Source: Gammaproteobacteria bacterium (lineage in GTDB: Bacteria; Pseudomonadota; Gammaproteobacteria; Pseudomonadales; Pseudohongiellaceae). Taken from it: 8,024 nucleotides of DNA. The number at the start of each line of letters is the position of its first letter. Positions within the stretch are counted from its first letter, which is position 1. Under the pieces are notes generated by a model that was given only the letters and a program-made list of their open reading frames with translations, made no database searches and had not been told where the DNA came from. Where the stretch lies: the NCBI GenBank assembly GCA_002684935.1, contig NYWC01000012.1, positions 19,365 through 27,388 of the forward strand, written 5' to 3'. A program made the translations under genes and the position numbers. Below are positions 1-6,381 of the stretch, piece by piece.

Positions 1-1274
1 TAGAATTGGGTGCTGAGGTTTTTCCGGGCTTTGCCGCGGCAGAGATTCTGTACCATGAAGATGGCAGTGTTAAGGGTGTGGCGACTGGGGACATGGGGGT
101 CACTGCGGAGGGCGAACATAAGCCTTCCTTTGAGCCGGGTTTTGAGTTTCATGCGAAATACACCATCTTTGCGGAGGGGTGTCGTGGTCATCTGGGTAAG
201 GAGCTGATTTCACGCTTTGAGCTGGATAAGGATTCAGACCCCCAGCACTATGGCATTGGTATCAAGGAAGTCTGGGAAATACCGGAGGGGCAGCATAAGG
301 AAGGGCTGGTTGTGCATACCGCTGGCTATCCCATGACTGGTGCATCCTACGCAGGAAGCAGCGGCGGCTTTCTCTACCACGTTGAGAACAATCAAGTCTC
401 ACTGGGACTGATTGTCGACCTTGGTTATAGCAACCCCCATATCAGCCCCTATGACGAATTCCAGAAGTTCAAGCATCATCCGGTAATCAAGCAATACCTG
501 GAGGGGGGTAAGCGCATCAGTTACGGTGCGCGCGCAATCATAAAAGGTGGTCTAAATTCCCTGCCCAAGATGACATTTCCAGGCGGTTTGTTGATCGGCT
601 GCGATGCGGGAACGCTGAATGCGGCCAAGATCAAGGGCAGTCATACTGCAATGTGGTCGGGAATACTGGCGGCAGAGTCGATGTTTGAAGCCTTGCAGGC
701 GGAGTCTCCCGAGTCAGAAATCACTAAATATAGTTCTAGATTCAATAACTCAGAGCTTTATAAAGAATTACACCAGACCCGAAACTTCAGTGCTGGCTTT
801 CACAAGTTTGGGTTCTGGCTCGGTAGCGCACTTTCATTCCTCGAGCAAAACATATTCTTTGGAAAATTCCCTCTTACTTTTCACGATAAGTCCGCCGATC
901 ACAGCCAGATGAAGCCGGCAGCAGAATGCCCCCAGATCGACTATGCCAAACCCGATGGAGTAATTAGTTTCGATAAACTTTCCTCGGTTTTTTTGTCCAA
1001 TACTAATCATGCTGAAGACCAGCCCTGTCACCTGCAGTTGAAGGATGCTTCGATTCCGATCGACGTAAATCTGCCGAAATTTGACGAGCCGGCGCAACGT
1101 TATTGCCCCGCCGGCGTTTATGAGGTGGTGGAAGAGGCAGGTGGTGGTGAGCGCTTGCAAATTAATTCGCAGAACTGCGTGCACTGCAAGACCTGCGACA
1201 TCAAAGATCCCTCCCAGAACATCAACTGGGTGGTTCCCGAGGGCGGAGGTGGCCCCAACTATCCTGCCATGTAA
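1..1274 (+). CDS. Electron transfer flavoprotein-ubiquinone oxidoreductase (ETF-QO), C-terminal part, 5' truncated by window edge
   Basis: ETF-QO is a membrane-associated FAD and 4Fe-4S enzyme that takes electrons from reduced ETF (from fatty-acid and amino-acid oxidation) and passes them to ubiquinone. The reading frame is open from base 3 and gives 423 residues before TAA at 1272. The family is usually about 550 residues, so roughly 130 N-terminal residues, including the first FAD-binding glycine motif, lie outside the window. Visible family signatures are the FAD-domain stretch AEGCRGHLGK (about 171-200), the segment GGLNSLPKMTFPGG followed by GCDAGTLNAAKIKGSHTAMWSG (about 546-663), and a C-terminal ferredoxin-like cluster domain. 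The probable 4Fe-4S cysteines are the one in YCPAGVYEV (1104) and the three of CVHCKTC (1176-1196), ahead of the typical IKDPSQNINWV ending. The frame is intact. No clear terminator follows. Identification is by remembered family motifs and is firm. Confidence 0.95.
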   Translation, partial: ELGAEVFPGFAAAEILYHEDGSVKGVATGDMGVTAEGEHKPSFEPGFEFHAKYTIFAEGCRGHLGKELISRFELDKDSDPQHYGIGIKEVWEIPEGQHKEGLVVHTAGYPMTGASYAGSSGGFLYHVENNQVSLGLIVDLGYSNPHISPYDEFQKFKHHPVIKQYLEGGKRISYGARAIIKGGLNSLPKMTFPGGLLIGCDAGTLNAAKIKGSHTAMWSGILAAESMFEALQAESPESEITKYSSRFNNSELYKELHQTRNFSAGFHKFGFWLGSALSFLEQNIFFGKFPLTFHDKSADHSQMKPAAECPQIDYAKPDGVISFDKLSSVFLSNTNHAEDQPCHLQLKDASIPIDVNLPKFDEPAQRYCPAGVYEVVEEAGGGERLQINSQNCVHCKTCDIKDPSQNINWVVPEGGGGPNYPAM

Positions 1275-1425
1275 GGCGCGCCCAAAAAGGGAAAAGAAGG
1301 CCCGCTTGCTGGCGGTGAGCCTGCGCCTTCCGAGAGACCACTGGGCTTTTTATGAGTATCGTGAGCACTTGTCGAGTCGGCTCGCCATTGAATTAGGATG
1401 GATCAACACATGGTCAGCAAGAGTG
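1275..1425. other. Intergenic spacer after ETF-QO, no gene supported
   Basis: This 151-bp spacer separates the ETF-QO stop from the lipoprotein start. AAGGCGC (1273-1279) can pair with GCGCCTT (1323-1329), but the 43-base loop and the lack of a following T-run make it a poor terminator. A weak promoter-like pair, TTGTCG (near 1369) and TAGGAT (near 1394) at 19-bp spacing, could serve the next gene, but both boxes are far from consensus. No RNA gene was recognised. Confidence 0.5.
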
Positions 1426-2613
1426 ATGATTAAATTAGCCAGCTGCAAAACTAAGAGCTTGCTGTGTATGACAGGGTTTTTGTCAGCCTGCAGCATGATA
1501 AATTTGCAGACTGAATTTACGCGTGATGCAGCGATAGAAACGCAGATCGTCGATCAGACCAAGGATTTTTTCAGTGGTGTCGATCCACTGTTTCTCAATG
1601 ATGAGATCATGGCGCTTTTGGATCGGCTTATCGACGATGGAGACAGCTCTCCAGTCCGCGTAGCGAAAATTCAGGCGCTGCTATACGACGAGAATTATCT
1701 CAATCTGCGATATAACGATTCCCGCACCCACACCGCAGTCGAAGCCTTCGAGACGCGGCAAGGCAACTGTCTCTCCGCCATGAACCTGTATATCGCTATG
1801 GCGCGGTACATCGGCATAGATGCGCAATTCCAAACTGTTGAAGTCAGGCCAGAATGGGACAAGCGTGGAAGCTTACTGGTCTTGAGTCGTCATATTAATG
1901 CGACCGGCAACCTCGGCTACAAGCGCAAGTATGTGGTGGACTTCACTCCTGAGATTCAGCTACAGCAGCTAACGGCAAGAACGGTTAGCGATCGCTATGC
2001 GCGAGCGCTTTATTTCAATAATCTTGGGGTGGAAGCGCTGGTGGCAGAGGATTTAGATACAGCACTCGCTTACTTCAAAAATGCACTGTATCTCGAACCA
2101 GATCTATCGATTGCTTGGAATAATATCGGGGCGACCTATAGTCGTTTGGGGAACAAGGAGTTTGCCGAATATAGCTATCAGATGGCGTTTCTGACTGAGG
2201 ATGATAATGCGACGGCTGTGAATAATCTCGCAAAGCACTATCGAAGTACGGGAGAACTCGAACTTTCCATAAGATATGAGGGCGCGATTCAGCGATTTAA
2301 CGAACGCAATCCCTACTATCACTTTGCCAGGGGGCACTTGGCTTTAGAAGCAGAGAATCTGGAAGCCGCGCGCACTTCCTTTCAGTCAGCCCTGCGACTG
2401 AAACGGTTTGAACCCGATTTTTACTTTGCCCTTGCAGATGTCTACTCGGCACTTGGGGATGAACTGGAAGCGGAGGGTTTGCGGCAGTCGGCCGAGGAAG
2501 TCGTGGCGGGTAACGCCGCGATCTACCGACCCAGTTCCCAGAAGCTACGTGTTATTGACTCGTCTAATATTTTGAATGACAGCAGCGCCGGTACCACAAT
2601 ACGCTTTCGGTAA
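1426..2613 (+). CDS. Predicted outer-membrane lipoprotein with transglutaminase-like domain and TPR repeats
   Basis: This 395-residue protein starts with a lipoprotein signal peptide: lysines at 3, 8 and 10, a short hydrophobic stretch, then the lipobox L19-S20-A21-C22. Ser at +2 after the cysteine fits outer-membrane sorting. Residues about 85-190 look like a transglutaminase-like (papain-fold) domain. C115 lies in RQGNCLSAMNLY, followed by YIAMARYIGIDAQFQTV, then H156 in SRHINATG and D172 in YVVDF, which is the order expected of a Cys-His-Asp triad. Residues about 196-362 form four to five TPR units, the clearest being YFNNLGVEALVAEDLDTALA and AWNNIGATYSRLGNKEFAEY. The ATG at 1426 was chosen because it puts the signal peptide at the N-terminus. 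The frame is open back to 1081, but that extension is Arg-rich, overlaps ETF-QO and would bury the signal. The Shine-Dalgarno is weak (AAGAG just upstream). Substrate and role are unknown; peptide cleavage, cross-linking or a purely structural role are all possible. Confidence 0.8.
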   Translation: MIKLASCKTKSLLCMTGFLSACSMINLQTEFTRDAAIETQIVDQTKDFFSGVDPLFLNDEIMALLDRLIDDGDSSPVRVAKIQALLYDENYLNLRYNDSRTHTAVEAFETRQGNCLSAMNLYIAMARYIGIDAQFQTVEVRPEWDKRGSLLVLSRHINATGNLGYKRKYVVDFTPEIQLQQLTARTVSDRYARALYFNNLGVEALVAEDLDTALAYFKNALYLEPDLSIAWNNIGATYSRLGNKEFAEYSYQMAFLTEDDNATAVNNLAKHYRSTGELELSIRYEGAIQRFNERNPYYHFARGHLALEAENLEAARTSFQSALRLKRFEPDFYFALADVYSALGDELEAEGLRQSAEEVVAGNAAIYRPSSQKLRVIDSSNILNDSSAGTTIRFR

Positions 2614-2616
2614 ACT

Positions 2617-3186
2617 TCAATTTAACTGAGAATCGTGCCAGTAGCGGGTGCCTTTGATCGTTGCCTGCAAGGCCAAGCCAGATTGGGTTAACTGGTATGC
2701 CGTCACATTATCCACAATCGCTTCGCCGCCGACTGCAGCACCTAGATCACCCGCCTTGGCAGCGGCATCAGCCTGACCCCCGACAGCGATTCCCACGTCC
2801 ATGAATCGGTCCAGCGCTGCACGATCGTGAAATACAAACACGGCGCGAAAATCTTTCACACCCGCTCCGAGACCGATCCCCACTTCGCCCATACGCATAA
2901 ACGTATCGCTGCCATTTTCGTTGTCTCGCACCACTCCGACACCGCCACCGAAGCTGGCCAGGATCAAATTAATGTTGGCGTTGGTGAATACCGCATAACC
3001 GGAAGCGCTGCTAATTTGCGCGCGTGTATCGGGTTTAATGGAGTACAACTCCGTTAGCACGTCCTGGCGCATTTCCAAGATACTTTGACGGCGCTCGACG
3101 GCATTACCGCCGCTAATCCCGGTGCTGGTGCAGAAAGTGATTGTGAACAGGCAAACTAGGCTTAGGGTTAGACTGGCTATTCGCAT
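2617..3186 (-). CDS. Exported SYLF-domain (YSC84-like) lipid-binding protein
   Basis: This 189-residue protein has an N-terminal hydrophobic segment (about residues 5-19 after Arg2), so it is probably exported to the periplasm or anchored in the envelope. Cys19 ends that segment, but the preceding I-T-F does not make a good lipobox. Residues about 35-185 match the SYLF/YSC84 fold: a helical start (SILEMRQDVLTELYSIKP), then SGYAVFTNANINLILASFGG, a glycine-rich strand (GEVGIGLGAGVKDFRAVFVF), FMDVGIAVGGQADAAAK, and a closing GLALQATIKGTRYW. In eukaryotes SYLF domains bind phosphoinositides; bacterial members are mostly uncharacterised envelope proteins. The ATG at 3186 is chosen because GGAG lies six bases upstream; a TTG four codons earlier overlaps that Shine-Dalgarno. 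It lies 72 bp behind ispB on the same strand with no obvious terminator or promoter between them, so readthrough from ispB is plausible. Its stop faces that of the TPR lipoprotein. Confidence 0.87.
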   Translation of the reverse strand: MRIASLTLSLVCLFTITFCTSTGISGGNAVERRQSILEMRQDVLTELYSIKPDTRAQISSASGYAVFTNANINLILASFGGGVGVVRDNENGSDTFMRMGEVGIGLGAGVKDFRAVFVFHDRAALDRFMDVGIAVGGQADAAAKAGDLGAAVGGEAIVDNVTAYQLTQSGLALQATIKGTRYWHDSQLN

Positions 3187-3192
3187 AGGTGT

Positions 3193-3196
3193 CTCC
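3193..3196 (-). promoter_or_regulatory. Shine-Dalgarno of the SYLF-domain gene, decides start
   Basis: Reads GGAG on the minus strand with a six-base spacer (ACACCT) to the ATG at 3186. It overlaps the alternative in-frame TTG at 3198, which rules against that earlier start. Confidence 0.75.
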
Positions 3197-3258
3197 AAAA
3201 ATAGTTGTTTCCGAGAATTGTGGGCTGCACTCTGGCAGGTGTGGGGCCAAAAAGTGAC

Positions 3259-4230
3259 TTAGCTGTTTCGGTTGATCGCGAAATCCACCATGGCCATGAG
3301 GGAATCGCGATAGCCAGAAGCGGAGAGTTCGGCAAGGCAGGCTCTGGCTTCGGCCGCCTGCGCTTCTGCAAAGCTCTGAGTGTAGTCCAACGCACCTGAA
3401 TCAGCTACGATGTTAATCACACCCTGCAGTTGCTCAGGGGAGACAGTCTCTGCAGCCAGGCTTTGTTTGACCAGGGTGGCATCATCGGGTCCGCAATTAG
3501 CCATGGCGTAGAGTAGGGGCAGGGTCGGTTTGCCTTCAGCCAGGTCATCGCCGATGTTTTTACCGAGGGCTTCGGTGTCACCGCGATAGTCCAGTACGTC
3601 ATCAATCAGCTGAAAGGCAGTACCAATATGCATCCCAAATCGGCCCAGCCTATCGGAGACATCGACGCCTGCGCCAGCCAGGATAGCTCCGCATTCGGCC
3701 GCTGCCTTGAACAGGATTGCCGTCTTGTTTTCAATGACGCGCATGTAATCGGCTTCAGTGGATTCCGGGTTAGACTTTGCCAGCAACTGCAGCACCTCAC
3801 CCTCGGCGATCTTATTGGTGGTGTCGGCGATAATTTCCATGATGCGGAGACTGCCGATGCGGACCAGTACTTGGAATGCGCGAGAGTAGATGAAATCTCC
3901 CACTAGTACGCTGGATGGATTATTCCATTCCGCGTTCACTGTGGGGCGGCCTCGACGCAGCGTCGACATATCGACAACATCATCATGCAACAGGGTGGCT
4001 GTATGAATGAATTCGATGACGGCTGCCATGGGTATATGCTTGTCATCCTCGATGCCACAGCTTTTTGCAGCCAACAGCACCAGCAATGGGCGCATGCGCT
4101 TACCACCGGCTTCCACAATATAATGGCCGATACTTTCCACCAGCTCGACCTCTGAGTAGAGCTGGTCAATGACATATTGATTGACGGCCTGAAAGTCGTC
4201 TTCGACGATCACTCGGAGCTGTTGGGGCAT
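3259..4230 (-). CDS. ispB: Octaprenyl (polyprenyl) diphosphate synthase
   Basis: IspB is a trans-prenyltransferase that condenses isopentenyl diphosphate onto farnesyl diphosphate to build the long side chain of ubiquinone and menaquinone. Visible landmarks (numbered from 4230) are GGKRMRP at 42-48, the first Asp-rich motif DDVVD at 83-87 followed by RRGRPT, GDFIYSRAFQ at 111-120, the second Asp-rich motif DDVLD at 210-214, and GDDLAEGKPTLPLL near 227-240. The result is 323 residues, the same as the E. coli enzyme. The frame is open upstream to 4335, but the next ATG (4308) lies inside the -10 box of a strong promoter, so it should not be transcribed, and the extra residues do not look like the family. 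The Shine-Dalgarno before 4230 is poor. The gene diverges from rplU, the usual gammaproteobacterial arrangement. Product chain length (C40 versus C45) cannot be read by eye. Confidence 0.96.
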   Translation of the reverse strand: MPQQLRVIVEDDFQAVNQYVIDQLYSEVELVESIGHYIVEAGGKRMRPLLVLLAAKSCGIEDDKHIPMAAVIEFIHTATLLHDDVVDMSTLRRGRPTVNAEWNNPSSVLVGDFIYSRAFQVLVRIGSLRIMEIIADTTNKIAEGEVLQLLAKSNPESTEADYMRVIENKTAILFKAAAECGAILAGAGVDVSDRLGRFGMHIGTAFQLIDDVLDYRGDTEALGKNIGDDLAEGKPTLPLLYAMANCGPDDATLVKQSLAAETVSPEQLQGVINIVADSGALDYTQSFAEAQAAEARACLAELSASGYRDSLMAMVDFAINRNS

Positions 4231-4306
4231 TTCTGATTTTGGGCTGAGGTTGAGGCTTGTGAGGCCAGGCTTTCCATGTGCAGAGCGCGCTCTAGATTGA
4301 AACCGC

Positions 4307-4335
4307 ATGCTAGGGAGAGCAAGGAGTGCTGTCAA
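4307..4335 (-). promoter_or_regulatory. Predicted sigma-70 promoter of ispB
   Basis: On the minus strand TTGACA (4335-4330, perfect -35 consensus) is followed after exactly 17 bp by TAGCAT (4312-4307, four of six to TATAAT). Transcription would start near 4300, giving a leader of about 70 bases before the ATG at 4230. The ATG at 4308 overlaps the -10 box and so lies upstream of the predicted transcript. Confidence 0.75.
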
Positions 4336-4414
4336 GTGAGCAAATTAGTGTGCAGGCGAGTGATTTCGGGGCATTGAGACAAAAAGTAAGTTAGCTTCAA
4401 GCCTTTATTTTCAC

Positions 4415-4443
4415 TTGCTTAGCCTGAAACGATCCCGTAAAAT
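4415..4443 (+). promoter_or_regulatory. Predicted sigma-70 promoter of rplU-rpmA with GC-rich discriminator
   Basis: TTGCTT (4415-4420) and TAAAAT (4438-4443) are separated by 17 bp. The bases after the -10 box, GCCCGCCCC, form a GC-rich discriminator of the kind found at stringently controlled (ppGpp/DksA-repressed) ribosomal promoters. The start is inferred near 4450, leaving a leader of about 50 bases before rplU. The stringent response is an inference from base composition only. Confidence 0.72.
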
Positions 4444-4455
4444 GCCCGCCCCTAT

Positions 4456-4478
4456 GGAAATGGGCACCTTGCCCTTCC
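4456..4478 (+). promoter_or_regulatory. Small hairpin in the rplU 5' leader
   Basis: GGGCA (4462-4466) pairs with TGCCC (4470-4474) around a three-base loop. Flanking GGAA (4456-4459) and TTCC (4475-4478) can extend the stem across a two-base bulge. It sits about 12 bases upstream of the rplU Shine-Dalgarno. It could modulate translation or stability or be incidental; I cannot match it to a known ribosomal leader family. Confidence 0.4.
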
Positions 4479-4499
4479 CAACAGGTTTTGGAGTAAGCT

Positions 4500-4811
4500 A
4501 TGTATGCGGTAATCGAGAGTGGTGGTAAGCAGCACAGGGTCACTGAGGGTGAAATCCTGCAGCTGGAGAAGCTGGATGCAGCCGCCGGCGATGAAGTTAA
4601 ATTCGAAAGGATATTGATGGTCGGTGAAGGGGAGTCGGTGAAGATTGGTACGCCTTATGTGGAGGGCGGCCAGGTCACGGCTGAAGTTTTAAAGCAGGGT
4701 CGTGGCGACAAGGTGAAAATCGTAAAATTTAACCGTCGCAAGCACTTCCAGAAGACACAAGGCCACCGCCAGAGTTTCACCGAGGTGAAAATCACTGGCA
4801 TCAAAGGCTAA
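4500..4811 (+). CDS. rplU: 50S ribosomal protein L21
   Basis: L21 is a 23S rRNA-binding protein of the large subunit. The 103-residue product has the same length as E. coli L21 and its hallmark ends: MYAVIESGGKQHRV at the start and VKIVKFNRRKHFQKTQGHRQ then FTEVKITGI at the C-terminus, the basic segment that contacts rRNA. A clear Shine-Dalgarno, GGAG at 4490-4493, sits six bases before the ATG. It is the first gene after the predicted promoter at 4415-4443 and is followed 17 bp later by rpmA, so the pair is almost certainly one operon. Nothing unusual in the frame. Confidence 0.98.
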   Translation: MYAVIESGGKQHRVTEGEILQLEKLDAAAGDEVKFERILMVGEGESVKIGTPYVEGGQVTAEVLKQGRGDKVKIVKFNRRKHFQKTQGHRQSFTEVKITGIKG

Positions 4812-4828
4812 AGGATCAGGAGACAAGC

Positions 4829-5086
4829 ATGGCACATAAGAAAGCAGGCGGAAGTACAAATAACGGTCGCGATTCCGTATCCAAACGTCTGGGTGTGAAA
4901 TTGTTTGGTGGCCAGGTAGCAAAGGCCGGAAACATTATCGTGCGTCAGCGCGGCACTAAGTTTCATCCTGGAGAGAATGTTGGCTGTGGTAAGGACCATA
5001 CCCTGTTCGCGAAGGCGGATGGTGTGATTCGATTTGCCGAAAAAGGCCCACATAACAGAAAATTTGTGAGCGTCGAGACGGCCTGA
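4829..5086 (+). CDS. rpmA: 50S ribosomal protein L27
   Basis: L27 reaches with its N-terminal tail toward the peptidyl-transferase centre and helps place the tRNA ends. The 85-residue product has the E. coli length and the conserved start MAHKKAGGSTNNGRDS, followed by KRLGVKLFGG, IIVRQRGTKFHPG, NVGCGKDHTLFAKADG and KGPHNRKFVS. The short gammaproteobacterial N-terminus is present, without the cleaved extension seen in Firmicutes L27. AGGAGA (4818-4823) provides the Shine-Dalgarno. It is co-directional with rplU, and a strong terminator lies 17 bp after its stop. Confidence 0.98.
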   Translation: MAHKKAGGSTNNGRDSVSKRLGVKLFGGQVAKAGNIIVRQRGTKFHPGENVGCGKDHTLFAKADGVIRFAEKGPHNRKFVSVETA

Positions 5087-5103
5087 ATCGTTAGCGTTTT
5101 GAG

Positions 5104-5133
5104 AAAAGCCCCGTCATTTGACGGGGCTTTTTT
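5104..5133 (+). terminator. Rho-independent terminator after rpmA
   Basis: A near-perfect hairpin pairs AAAAGCCCCGTC (5104-5115) with GACGGGGCTTTT (5120-5131) around ATTT and runs into six consecutive Ts (5128-5133). It should end most rplU-rpmA transcripts before obg, or set their ratio if it is leaky. Its A/T symmetry means it could also work weakly on the other strand. Confidence 0.93.
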
Positions 5134-5184
5134 GTTTGTGTGGTTCAAAACCTTCGGGCAACTGCTTAAGTCAGGAATTGCATC

Positions 5185-6342
5185 ATGAAATTTGTCGATG
5201 AAGCCGAAATCACCGTGGAAGCGGGCAAGGGTGGCAATGGCTGCCTCAGTTTTCGCCGTGAGAAATATATCGAAAGAGGCGGGCCTGACGGCGGCGATGG
5301 CGGCGATGGTGGTAGTGTGTTTTTGGAGGCAGATCCAGCCCTAAACACGCTGGTAGACTTCCGTTTTCAGCCGCGCTATCGCGCGGAATCCGGCAAGTCT
5401 GGGCAGGGACGAAACTGCACAGGGCGGGGTGGTGAAGACCTTTTGGTCAAGGTTCCCCTCGGCACCAGTGTGATTGACGTCGAAACTGAGGAATTGATTG
5501 CAGACTTAAACCAACCTGGGGTGCCAGTCATGGTGGCCAAAGGCGGGTTCCACGGTCTTGGGAATACCCGCTTCAAATCCAGCACTAATCGCGCGCCCAG
5601 AAAAACCACACTCGGCACGCCCGGTGAAGCCCGCACCTTGCAGCTGCAACTGCGCTTGGTGGCAGACGTTGGCTTGTTGGGTTTGCCCAATGCAGGCAAA
5701 TCCACTTTGATACGATCTATGTCTGCAGCTAAACCCAAAGTAGCGGATTACCCCTTCACAACCCTGGTCCCTAATCTTGGGGTTGTCAGCCTGGGTCTGG
5801 AACGCAGCTTCGTAATGGCTGATATCCCGGGGCTCATCGAGGGCGCTTCAGAAGGCGCGGGTCTGGGATTCCGTTTTCTAAAGCACTTGTCCCGAACTCG
5901 ACTACTGCTCCACCTCATCGACGCAATGCCTGTTGATGGCAGCGATCCGGTCGCAAATGCCCGCAGCATCATCGGGGAGCTTGAGAATTTTAGCCATACA
6001 CTAGCGAGTAAAGAGCGTTGGCTGGTGATCAACAAGATTGACCTGATGCAGGCCGACGCAGTTGAAGAGTTGATATCCACTTTACGCAGTGAATTAGATT
6101 GGCAAGGAGAAATTCACCGAATCTCGGCGCTCAGTGGGATAGGTTGCGATGGCTTGTGTGAGAATCTCATGGCGTCAATTGAAGAACACCGACAGCGGCT
6201 GGCGAATGACGAGGAATACACTACCCTGCAGTTTGAGCGAGAGGAGGCCATGGCATTTGAGATTCGCCGCAGTATTGAGAGCAGCAGGCAGGCTCGACGG
6301 CAGCAGACTGAAGAAATTGAAGACTGGTACGACATGGAATGA
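5185..6342 (+). CDS. obg: Obg family GTPase (CgtA/ObgE), 50S assembly factor
   Basis: Obg binds the 50S subunit late in assembly and is linked to ppGpp signalling, DNA replication control and cell growth. The 385-residue protein has the glycine-rich Obg fold at about 1-158 (AGKGGNGCLSFRREKY, then GGPDGGDGGDGGSV and GGFHGLGNTRF). The G domain then shows G1 GLPNAGKST (166-174), the switch segment YPFTTLVPNLG (189-199), G3 DIPG (213-216), G4 NKID (283-286) and G5 SAL (314-316). The C-terminal tail (about 340-385) is rich in charged residues and ends EDWYDME, as in gammaproteobacterial members; the long Firmicutes TGS/OCT domain is absent. AGGA (5173-5176) lies eight bases before the ATG. It follows rpmA across a strong terminator, and I see no convincing promoter of its own in the 50-bp gap. 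proB lies 39 bp downstream and is probably co-transcribed. Confidence 0.97.
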   Translation: MKFVDEAEITVEAGKGGNGCLSFRREKYIERGGPDGGDGGDGGSVFLEADPALNTLVDFRFQPRYRAESGKSGQGRNCTGRGGEDLLVKVPLGTSVIDVETEELIADLNQPGVPVMVAKGGFHGLGNTRFKSSTNRAPRKTTLGTPGEARTLQLQLRLVADVGLLGLPNAGKSTLIRSMSAAKPKVADYPFTTLVPNLGVVSLGLERSFVMADIPGLIEGASEGAGLGFRFLKHLSRTRLLLHLIDAMPVDGSDPVANARSIIGELENFSHTLASKERWLVINKIDLMQADAVEELISTLRSELDWQGEIHRISALSGIGCDGLCENLMASIEEHRQRLANDEEYTTLQFEREEAMAFEIRRSIESSRQARRQQTEEIEDWYDME

Positions 6343-6381
6343 CAGCTAGCGCGAGTCAACACAGGAATTGAGAGTAGAGTC

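Noticed and set aside
834..1184. Minus-strand open frame opposite ETF-QO
   Set aside because: It lies wholly within a conserved coding region, shows no recognisable domain, and has the look of a shadow frame; the plus frame carries the 4Fe-4S cysteines.
1273..1329. AAGGCGC/GCGCCTT inverted repeat after ETF-QO as a terminator
   Set aside because: A 43-base loop and no T-run directly after the right arm; more likely chance.
1081..1425. N-terminal extension of the lipoprotein frame, starting at TTG 1081 inside ETF-QO
   Set aside because: It overlaps nearly 200 bases of a well-supported gene in another frame, encodes an Arg-rich sequence of low plausibility, and would bury a good lipoprotein signal peptide that begins at 1426.
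4443..4466. Alternative stem TGCCC (4443-4447) with GGGCA (4462-4466), suggesting an attenuator-like switch with the rplU leader hairpin
   Set aside because: The left arm overlaps the -10 box and discriminator and so lies upstream of the inferred transcript start near 4450; it would not be in the RNA.
5166..5738. Minus-strand open frames opposite obg (5166-5348 and 5376-5738)
   Set aside because: They are Pro/Ser-rich complements of the glycine-rich Obg domain, with no start context or domain; the plus-strand Obg motifs explain the region.
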